Shown: in pieces, positions 1-6,722 of the stretch
Position numbering within the stretch: position 1 is the stretch's first letter
Layout of the letters: each line of letters opens with the position of its first letter
Assembly: GCA_022704885.1 (NCBI GenBank)
Contig: JAKJFO010000011.1
Location: 366 to 36,404, forward strand
DNA: 36,039 bases
Origin: Candidatus Rifleibacteriota bacterium
GTDB taxonomy: Bacteria; Riflebacteria; Ozemobacteria; Ozemobacterales; Ozemobacteraceae
Direction: 5' to 3'
Program-made: the position numbers and the translations under genes
The notes under the pieces: generated by a model
What the model was told of the DNA's origin: nothing
Databases searched by the model: none
The model's input: the letters and a program-made list of their open reading frames with translations, nothing else

Positions 1-1736
1 GAGCGGTTTACAACAATATTGTTTTCGATGGTTATATCACCCTGAACGACTTTAATTCCGTTTATGGCATCGACAGTACAGTGATCGATAAAGTTTTCGC
101 GGCCATTAAGAGTGTTGTCGATCTGCATGCCCAGTCCTGAATCAGCAACGATCAGAACATTGTGAATTCTCGACTTACCAAAAGTCCCTGCAATACCAGC
201 TTTCAGACACTCGATCGAAGTATTGCGAACCACCAGCTGATCATCTGCATGATCGGTGAAATTTTCGATCGCGGTTGTAACACCTGAGAAATCTGCATTG
301 TCGACAAGCACACGCCGGCACCTGTTAATTTTCAGTGCCACCTCTGAAATCTCAGAGAATACGCAGTCTGTCATTTCAAGCGCATCGCGCAGGCCCGACA
401 GATAAAGTCCATTGGTAGAATAAGTAATCGCCAGCCCTGAAATTCTGATGCGGTCAGCCGCAACCGATACCGCATTGCCATTGCAGCCAAACATCTGAGT
501 GTAAAGAATTTCTGAAATTCCTGTCTGATTCGACAGAATTCTTATGCCGGCCCAGTGGTCACGACGGCCCGCTCCCTGCAGAGGGCCAAATTTTACGGGG
601 CTGTCGACAGTTCCCTGCAGCGCAATGCGCCCATTCACCTGAATTTCGATGCGACTTTCATCGAGCCCAGACGAAAATGCGTCTGATTCGGCGATCAGAA
701 ACTCGACACCGGCTTCCGCCGTAAAGCTTACGCCTGATGTTATCACCAGATCAGAATAGATCGATACCGGAGAATCGGTCAGGCGAATGATGACATCACG
801 ATTGATGATGCCAGGCACAAAAACCGTTTCAGAAACAGCCTTATCTGACTCGGCGCCAAAAGCGTTAACTGCTGCGACGGCATAACGACAGAAAGTGCCT
901 GATTCAGCGTTGATATCAGCAAAAGACAATTCCTTGAGGCTCACCGTTGTATCGTTGATGCGATGCCAGTCGTTGTCATTAACCTTGCGGTAAATATTGT
1001 AGCCATTGGCCGAGTTTCCGCTGCTGGCAGCATCCCATTCTACTTCGACCACCCCAAGAGATTTGAGCGGGCGTAATCTTGCGTTCAGAGGCTGGGGCGG
1101 CCTGTCGGCACCTTCGGTTCTGAAAGGAAAATCGTAAGAATAGTGGCTGACCGACTCTTCATCGATATATTGCACTCTGAAGTGGTAAACCGATTCGGGT
1201 TCGAGATCGGCAAGTATGACGGCATGCTGCTCAGCCGGGCGTTCTTCCCGGTAAATGGTGCCGTAACTCATGGTCTTTCCATATTCTATGTTGCAGGCAA
1301 CGCTGCGATAAGTGCTCCAGGTAATGCGTGCGCTCGTAGAAGCCACGTCTGCAACCTGAACGTTAAAAATGCGATGCGGCGCATTGGCCCGATCGAGTCT
1401 GATGGATTCAATGACGGTGGCATCTCCCGACTTGATCTCGACCTGGCGCTCTTCAACAGCGTAATCATTGTGCATGACTACGATATTATTAAGCCCGGCT
1501 GGCAGTTCAGACAGATAAAAGCCGCCGTCAAGGCCGCTGTAAACCTTCTCCTGCTCGGCAAATATCGAAAATACAACGGCATTCACCACGGCATTGCCAT
1601 CGGCATCGATTAAGCGACTGCTCAAACTTCCGGTCTGCGATTGACGAAGACCGCAACCCGACAGCAATGACAACAGAACCAGCATTACTGCTGCAATGCT
1701 GGTCAGCAATATTCGCTTGCGGCCGCTAAGGAACAT
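1..1736 (-). CDS. Beta-helix/FN3 lipoprotein, paralogue of its upstream neighbour (3' end off window)
   Basis: I translated this frame by hand from the ATG at 1736 and found no stop where I checked, including the last 120 bases at the left edge, so the gene continues beyond base 1. A hydrophobic stretch ends in a clear lipobox (L25-S26-G27-C28), which implies a lipid-anchored envelope protein. Next come a carboxypeptidase-regulatory-like domain (about residues 38-100), two fibronectin type III domains (about 105-295) and a region of short alternating strands rich in N, G, D and V, typical of a right-handed parallel beta-helix (from about 300). The ATG overlaps the end of the upstream gene by 11 nt, so the two are probably co-translated. 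Domain order and spacing match the neighbour, so this is a tandem duplication. No catalytic motif is evident; a surface binding or adhesive role, or polysaccharide processing, is inference from the fold. Confidence 0.85.
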   Translation of the reverse strand, partial: MFLSGRKRILLTSIAAVMLVLLSLLSGCGLRQSQTGSLSSRLIDADGNAVVNAVVFSIFAEQEKVYSGLDGGFYLSELPAGLNNIVVMHNDYAVEERQVEIKSGDATVIESIRLDRANAPHRIFNVQVADVASTSARITWSTYRSVACNIEYGKTMSYGTIYREERPAEQHAVILADLEPESVYHFRVQYIDEESVSHYSYDFPFRTEGADRPPQPLNARLRPLKSLGVVEVEWDAASSGNSANGYNIYRKVNDNDWHRINDTTVSLKELSFADINAESGTFCRYAVAAVNAFGAESDKAVSETVFVPGIINRDVIIRLTDSPVSIYSDLVITSGVSFTAEAGVEFLIAESDAFSSGLDESRIEIQVNGRIALQGTVDSPVKFGPLQGAGRRDHWAGIRILSNQTGISEILYTQMFGCNGNAVSVAADRIRISGLAITYSTNGLYLSGLRDALEMTDCVFSEISEVALKINRCRRVLVDNADFSGVTTAIENFTDHADDQLVVRNTSIECLKAGIAGTFGKSRIHNVLIVADSGLGMQIDNTLNGRENFIDHCTVDAINGIKVVQGDITIENNIVVNR

Positions 1737-3732
1737 TTTCTGCTCCAACCGTTTCACCATCGTAGCCCTGTCCAAACAGCGGACTGCCGGAAGAAGGCAC
1801 GTAACTGAAAGTCAATTTAGGAAATTCTGCGAACGGGTCACCACCCTGCAATGCCGGGCCACTCACCTGGGTAAAGCCGACATCTGCAGATGCTGCCAGA
1901 GAGTTCCCATCAGAATTGGCATATTTCGATGTCATTGTGGTCACGTTCCAGATTGCGTTGTTCTGAATAGTTACAGTTCTGCTGGCTGTCGCAAAATTAT
2001 AGGGAACCGCGCCAGTATAGAGAACGCCGATTCCGTTACGTGACTTGTCGACCAGCATAAGATTGCTTCTGATGACGGCTTCGGCGGTATCTCTGATTTC
2101 GATGCCAACGTTGGCGTGCAGGGTATTACGCCTGATTTCGTCGTTGCCGCGGCAGATCAAACCGGTGCCGGTCGAACCCCAGCCGACGGTATTGTATCTG
2201 ACGATCGAAGTGACGCTGTTATTGCCAACGTCGAGGCCGCTGACGCCAGAGAAACCAACCTTGTTTTTCTCGATTTTTGCATATTTGTTATCGCGACAGA
2301 CAATGCCGTAAACACAGCGCACAGCCTGGTTACCGGTCAGAGTAACGTTGACGTCGTTATTCTGCACCAGCATGCCTGAAGCACAACTGTCAAAATAATT
2401 ATTCTCGAACAACAGATCAGAACGCGATGACCTGCATCTGATACCGGCAACGCGGCAGTTGATAAGTCTCGATGCCGTAATCTGCGGCAGACCCGAAAGT
2501 CCGTCGAAACCATATTCAGCAAACGATAGATGCAGGCCTTTGACCAGGCTGGCGCCAAGGTCTGAGGCAACGTCGAAAACGATTCCCTGCCAGTCGCCGG
2601 CTGCTGGTGAGCCGCTGCCCGAGGTAATTACGACGGGCTGATCGGCGGTTCCCTGGATCATCAGAGTTCCCTGCACGCGCATTTCGACGAGATCGTCAGC
2701 CGACTGGGCATCCCACTGTTCACCGCGCGATACATACACCGTAACGCCTTTGTCGATAACAAGGCTAACTCCCGGTGCTACCGTGAGATCGCCGGTCAGA
2801 TAAAAGGGAGAATCCTGGGTTTTCCAGACCGCATTTATCGACATTACGCCAGGCAGCAGAAATGATTCGACAGTCGAAGGTGAGGATTCTTCGCCAGTTC
2901 CAGCCAGTCTGGTCACACGATAATAGTATTTGAGACCAGGATAAACATTGTTATCTGAGTAACTGCTCTGGTTGACCGAACCGACCAGGGTGAAAGGACC
3001 CTGTGATGATTCGGCACGATAAACCTGATAGCCCGCAAAGTCAGCACCGGTATCAGCGTTCCAGTCTAGTTTGATGATGTTTGAACTGGCTGTTTTGCTT
3101 GTAACCAGACCAGTCGGAGCTTCAGGCCGCAAAGTATATGGTGTATTGAAGGTTACCAGATCAGATTCGAGCTGACGCCCTTTAGCGTCGGTAGCCACAC
3201 ATTTCAACCGATAGGTACTGGCAGGCACAAGGCCTGTCAGACTGTACTGATGAGTGAAAATGGCTTCAGTGTCACTGAAGGTAGTTTCTTCGAGCAGTCC
3301 GCTGCGGCCATATCTGACATAGCCGACAGCTTTTTCGCGGGTATAGAAGATTACCGATGCAGACGTCGAGGTGATCGAACTAACCTGCACATCAAAAATA
3401 TCGCCTTCAGAAGCGAGGGCGAAAACGATGTTTTCGACGGTCTCGCCGTTGACTATTTCTACACTGAGCGTCTGCGTCTGGTAATTCTGCCGGGTTGCAG
3501 TCAATTCGATCGTCTGCACCGGCAACGATTCAAGCAGCCATTTGCCGTAAATATCAGACATGGTCGACCCTTCCGGGCACGAGATCTTGACGCCGCTCAG
3601 CGGCTCACCGTATGAGTTGGTGACAATGCCCGAAATGCCGCCACGACCGGTAGATTCTGAGCTCATACAGCCGGCGTGCGCGAGAACGACAATAAACAAT
3701 AAAAGCGTCAGTATATGTCTGATTTTTTTCAT
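1726..3732 (-). CDS. Beta-helix/FN3 lipoprotein
   Basis: This 668-residue protein has a signal segment (residues 5-20) ending at A20-G21-C22, a probable lipobox, although His at the -3 position is unusual. Residues about 33-108 resemble the carboxypeptidase regulatory-like (CarboxypepD_reg) fold, with GxVxNSxGEPLxGVxIxC at its start. Two fibronectin type III domains follow (about 113-197 and 200-290). The remainder, to the C-terminus, has the pattern of a right-handed parallel beta-helix with many short I/V-x-N-N repeats. This architecture is known in exported proteins of several diderm phyla but does not fix a function. The ATG at 3732 lies in AT-rich sequence with only a weak GAGTGA ribosome-binding candidate. 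Its end overlaps the start of a paralogous lipoprotein gene by 11 nt, so the pair probably forms an operon. Confidence 0.85.
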   Translation of the reverse strand: MKKIRHILTLLLFIVVLAHAGCMSSESTGRGGISGIVTNSYGEPLSGVKISCPEGSTMSDIYGKWLLESLPVQTIELTATRQNYQTQTLSVEIVNGETVENIVFALASEGDIFDVQVSSITSTSASVIFYTREKAVGYVRYGRSGLLEETTFSDTEAIFTHQYSLTGLVPASTYRLKCVATDAKGRQLESDLVTFNTPYTLRPEAPTGLVTSKTASSNIIKLDWNADTGADFAGYQVYRAESSQGPFTLVGSVNQSSYSDNNVYPGLKYYYRVTRLAGTGEESSPSTVESFLLPGVMSINAVWKTQDSPFYLTGDLTVAPGVSLVIDKGVTVYVSRGEQWDAQSADDLVEMRVQGTLMIQGTADQPVVITSGSGSPAAGDWQGIVFDVASDLGASLVKGLHLSFAEYGFDGLSGLPQITASRLINCRVAGIRCRSSRSDLLFENNYFDSCASGMLVQNNDVNVTLTGNQAVRCVYGIVCRDNKYAKIEKNKVGFSGVSGLDVGNNSVTSIVRYNTVGWGSTGTGLICRGNDEIRRNTLHANVGIEIRDTAEAVIRSNLMLVDKSRNGIGVLYTGAVPYNFATASRTVTIQNNAIWNVTTMTSKYANSDGNSLAASADVGFTQVSGPALQGGDPFAEFPKLTFSYVPSSGSPLFGQGYDGETVGAENVP

Positions 3733-3875
3733 TCACTCATAGTTCTCGGAAAAAATCGTCATAATCATTAGAAACAAAAGGTTGAAAGAAAAACAAAAAT
3801 GGAGTTACATTTTTCTGGCAAATAGGCTAATGTGAACAAAAGAACTTGAGGGAACCTCAGGAAAGGAAAGTGTAG

Positions 3876-5114
3876 ATGAAAAAGATTTCGCTCAGAGCCG
3901 AAGAAATGCAGGCTTCTCCAATCCGCAAACTTATCCCTTTTGCTGTAGCGGCAAGAAAAAAAGGCATAACTGTTTACCCACTGAATATCGGGCAGCCTGA
4001 TATACCTACCCCGCAACCCATACGTGATGCCATAAGAAATTTTGACCAGGAAGTACTTGCCTACAGTCCATCTCAGGGCGAAGACTTTCTTGTCGAAGCT
4101 TTTTCCGGATATTACCGCCAGAACCGCATCGAACTTGCCCCCGAAGATATCATCGTTACCACTGGCGGCAGCGAAGCGATCTTTTTCGCATTTCTCTCGA
4201 TCTGTGATCCGGGCGATGAAATCATCGTTTTTGAACCATTTTACACAAACTACAACGGTATGGCCCTTGAAACCGGCATAACTCTCAAGGCAATAACCAC
4301 CTATGCCGAAGATGGCTTTCAGCTGCCAACGGTCGAAACGATGGAAAAGGCCGTCACGCCAAAAACACGCGGTATCCTGATCTGCAATCCCAACAATCCG
4401 ACCGGCACGGTTTATTCGGCCAAAGCACTTGAAGATCTTGCTTTCATCGCAAAGAAACACAATCTTTACATCATCGCCGATGAAGTATATCGCGAATTCA
4501 CCTATGACGGGCTGCATCACACATCGATTCTGCAGATCGAAGGTATGGATCAGCACGCTATTCTCATCGACAGCATCTCAAAGCGCTACTCGGCCTGCGG
4601 TGCGCGCATCGGCGTCATTGCCAGCCGCAACAAAGCTGTTATGGGCGCCTGCATGAAATTTGCCCAGGCCCGTCTCAGTTCGCCAACCGTCGAGCAGTGG
4701 GGCGCCCGCGCCGGTATGCTCATGGATCCATCTTATTTTGCCCCGATTCTCGAAGAATACCAGCGCCGCCGCGACACCGTCATGGCCGGCCTCGCCAAGG
4801 CACCAGGAGTCGTCTGCGAAGTTCCGACCGGAGCCTTTTATGTTATCGCCAAACTTCCGATCAAGAACGCCGAACGCTTTGCCCAATGGCTGCTGACTGA
4901 CTTCACCCATGAAAACAGCACGGTACTTGTGGCACCGGCGGCCGGATTTTATGTCACGCCCGGCCTCGGACTCAACGAAATCCGCATCAGCTATGTTCTC
5001 GAAGTAGACAAGCTCGAAAAGGCGATGACCGCTCTTGCGGTTGCGATAAACCAGTTCAAAAAGATCGAAGAAAAGGAAAGCGGCAAAGAAAAGGTTGCAG
5101 CAGCCAATGCATGA
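3876..5114 (+). CDS. Class I/II pyridoxal-phosphate aminotransferase (aspartate transaminase-like)
   Basis: A 412-residue fold-type I aminotransferase. Visible family marks are the N-terminal LNIGQPDIPTP segment, the NPNNPTGTVYS loop, DEVYREF with the cofactor-binding Asp and Tyr, the Schiff-base lysine K236 in SISKRYSACGARIG, and the substrate-carboxylate arginine in NEIRISYVL near the C-terminus. It would transfer amino groups between an amino acid and a 2-oxo acid in the cytoplasm. Aspartate is the likeliest substrate by family resemblance, but substrate cannot be read with confidence. The ATG follows a GGAAAGG-type ribosome-binding site. The last codons overlap dut by 8 nt and dapB follows closely, so a link with aspartate supply for lysine or peptidoglycan synthesis is plausible but inferred. 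The C-terminal 15 residues are rich in Lys and Glu, a short extension beyond the fold. Confidence 0.92.
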   Translation: MKKISLRAEEMQASPIRKLIPFAVAARKKGITVYPLNIGQPDIPTPQPIRDAIRNFDQEVLAYSPSQGEDFLVEAFSGYYRQNRIELAPEDIIVTTGGSEAIFFAFLSICDPGDEIIVFEPFYTNYNGMALETGITLKAITTYAEDGFQLPTVETMEKAVTPKTRGILICNPNNPTGTVYSAKALEDLAFIAKKHNLYIIADEVYREFTYDGLHHTSILQIEGMDQHAILIDSISKRYSACGARIGVIASRNKAVMGACMKFAQARLSSPTVEQWGARAGMLMDPSYFAPILEEYQRRRDTVMAGLAKAPGVVCEVPTGAFYVIAKLPIKNAERFAQWLLTDFTHENSTVLVAPAAGFYVTPGLGLNEIRISYVLEVDKLEKAMTALAVAINQFKKIEEKESGKEKVAAANA

Positions 5115-5562
5115 CAAACAGCTCACACCGTCAGTTTACGTTCAACTCGAAGATCGACCGGGCGTAAGCTTGCCGGTGCAGGCAACCGCAGGTTCTGCCG
5201 GCTATGACCTCTGTGCCAGCCAGCAGATCAGGCTGAAAGCCGGCAGTTTCGCCAGGATACCGACCGGCGTGCGAATAAGCATGCCGGCCGGTTTTGAGGC
5301 GCAGGTCAGACCACGATCAGGCCTGGCCGCCAAGCATGGTGTGACCGTGCTCAATGCGCCCGGCACCATTGACAGCGATTATCGCGGCGAAATATGCGCG
5401 ATTCTGATCAATCACGGACACGAAGATTTTCTGATTGAGCCCGGCATGCGAGTCGCACAGCTGGTATTTGCACGAGTAACCACAGTAGATTTCATTAAAA
5501 CAGATTCTCTTGATGCATCTGATCGGGGCGAAGGTGGCTTCGGCTCGACAGGCACCAGGTAA
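5107..5562 (+). CDS. dut: Deoxyuridine 5'-triphosphate nucleotidohydrolase (dUTPase)
   Basis: A trimeric-type dUTPase of 151 residues that hydrolyses dUTP to dUMP and pyrophosphate. This keeps uracil out of DNA and feeds dTMP synthesis. All five motifs are present in order: GSAGYDLCA (1), RPRSGLAAKHG (2), NAPGTIDSDYRGE (3), GMRVAQLVFARV (4) and RGEGGFGSTG (5). The catalytic Asp is in motif 3, and the Phe in motif 5 stacks on uracil. The length matches the family. I prefer the ATG at 5107; an in-frame TTG at 5095 would add only four residues. The start overlaps the aminotransferase end by 8 nt and the stop is 13 nt before dapB, so the three genes are probably co-transcribed. Confidence 0.95.
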   Translation: MHDKQLTPSVYVQLEDRPGVSLPVQATAGSAGYDLCASQQIRLKAGSFARIPTGVRISMPAGFEAQVRPRSGLAAKHGVTVLNAPGTIDSDYRGEICAILINHGHEDFLIEPGMRVAQLVFARVTTVDFIKTDSLDASDRGEGGFGSTGTR

Positions 5563-5575
5563 AGCGAGGAATAAC

Positions 5576-6325
5576 ATGAAGCGTAAAAAAGTTGCGGTTA
5601 TAGGCTGTTGCGGCAAAATGGGGCAGGCCGTCTGTCGTTACCTGCTCTCTCACAATGATTATGAGCTCGCAGCCGGAGTCGACAGCACCAGAAGCGGCGA
5701 CGATCTCGGCTCGGTGCTTGGCCTCGGCAACACCGGTATTCAGGTTTCTGCCAACCTGCAGACCACTCTGTCCGATGCAAAAATCGATATCGCCATCGAC
5801 TTCACCGTGCCCGACGCAGTCGTTGCTAACACTGCCATCTGCCTGCAGGCCAAAATTCCGGTTCTCATCGGCACCACCGGCATCAATCAGGAAGACCAGA
5901 TCAAACTCGACAATCTGGCCCGCAAAATGAATACAGCCGTAATGATAGTGCCAAACTTTGCCATAGGTGCGATTCTGATGATGGATTTCGCGCGCAAGGC
6001 CGCCAGATACATGAAAAATGTCGAAATCATCGAGATGCACCACCCGCAAAAACTTGATAAACCCTCTGGCACAGCGATCAGAACCCGCCAGCACATTCTC
6101 GACGAACTCGGCATCAAAGATGAATCTTCGGCTGAACAGGTGCCAATACATTCAGTTCGCCTGCCCGGGCTGGTCGCGCACCAGACTGTGATTTTCGGCG
6201 ATATTGGCCAAACTTTGACCATAAAACATGATTCTCTCAACCGCGACTCCTTCATGCCGGGAATCGGCATTGCCCTGTCGCAGATGTATTCATTCACCGG
6301 TCTGCGGGTCGGCCTCGAAATCTGA
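5576..6325 (+). CDS. dapB: 4-hydroxy-tetrahydrodipicolinate reductase
   Basis: DapB reduces 4-hydroxy-tetrahydrodipicolinate with NAD(P)H in the diaminopimelate/lysine pathway. At 249 residues it is slightly shorter than the E. coli enzyme. The N-terminal Rossmann motif reads VIGCCGKMGQAV. The catalytic and substrate-binding block is intact: EMHHPQKLDKPSGTAI contains the His-His pair, the Lys and the PSGTA loop. The open frame extends 66 nt upstream into dut, but the ATG at 5576 has a GCGAGGA ribosome-binding site at ideal spacing and the family N-terminus begins there. It follows dut by 13 nt. Its presence implies meso-DAP-type peptidoglycan or lysine synthesis from aspartate. Confidence 0.95.
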   Translation: MKRKKVAVIGCCGKMGQAVCRYLLSHNDYELAAGVDSTRSGDDLGSVLGLGNTGIQVSANLQTTLSDAKIDIAIDFTVPDAVVANTAICLQAKIPVLIGTTGINQEDQIKLDNLARKMNTAVMIVPNFAIGAILMMDFARKAARYMKNVEIIEMHHPQKLDKPSGTAIRTRQHILDELGIKDESSAEQVPIHSVRLPGLVAHQTVIFGDIGQTLTIKHDSLNRDSFMPGIGIALSQMYSFTGLRVGLEI

Positions 6326-6411
6326 GCGCACTGAAAAAAACAACTCAAATAAAGCGGCCGGCTGGTCGATAGCTCCTGAAGAACAAAACAAATTCGACAA
6401 GGAGCGCAAAC

Positions 6412-6648
6412 ATGATTCTGCCGAAAACCCCTCTTTACCAGGCAAAAACCGATGCCGAATTCCGCATCAGAATGATTCAGCATATCAAATCAGCGTATAA
6501 AGACATTCTCGGCAAAGATGCCAATCTGCTCGACCTGCCCAATGGGCTTGACATTGTGCAGGCAAAGATTCAGCAGCGCCTGTATGACATCAGCCGCGGT
6601 GAGATAAATCTGCTCCGCGATGAAAGCAACGAACAGCTGGCTGCCTGA
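6412..6648 (+). CDS. Hypothetical 78-residue protein
   Basis: I do not recognise this family. The ATG is preceded by a good AAGGAGCG ribosome-binding site at proper spacing. The frame has normal codon use, and a strong terminator follows about 40 nt after the stop, all supporting a real gene. The product is soluble-looking, with no signal peptide or membrane segment. It appears largely helical, with an amphipathic C-terminal half (DIVQAKIQQRLYDISRGEINLL). It lies 86 nt after dapB on the same strand and is probably the last gene of that transcript. There is no cysteine cluster or nucleic-acid-binding motif to suggest a role. Confidence 0.65.
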   Translation: MILPKTPLYQAKTDAEFRIRMIQHIKSAYKDILGKDANLLDLPNGLDIVQAKIQQRLYDISRGEINLLRDESNEQLAA

Positions 6649-6689
6649 CTTTTTATCGAGAAGCCAAAACTCCCCCGTTTTGAGATAGG

Positions 6690-6720
6690 CCCCGGAGCCG
6701 CGATTCGGTTTCGGGGTTTT
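6690..6720 (+). terminator. Intrinsic terminator after the dapB transcript
   Basis: Arms at 6690-6700 and 6706-6716 form an 11-bp stem (two G-U pairs) with a 5-nt loop, followed by TTTT. It sits between convergent genes, three bases from the Ca2+ pump stop codon, and would end the aminotransferase-dut-dapB-78 aa transcript. Confidence 0.8.
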
Positions 6721-6722
6721 CT

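Noticed and set aside
3768..4556. A 262-codon open frame antisense to the aminotransferase
   Set aside because: The plus-strand aminotransferase has all family motifs; the antisense translation is compositionally odd and unrelated to anything I know.
5495..6483. Overlapping antisense frames of 198-218 codons over dapB
   Set aside because: They are shadows of dapB and dut codon bias with no independent signal.
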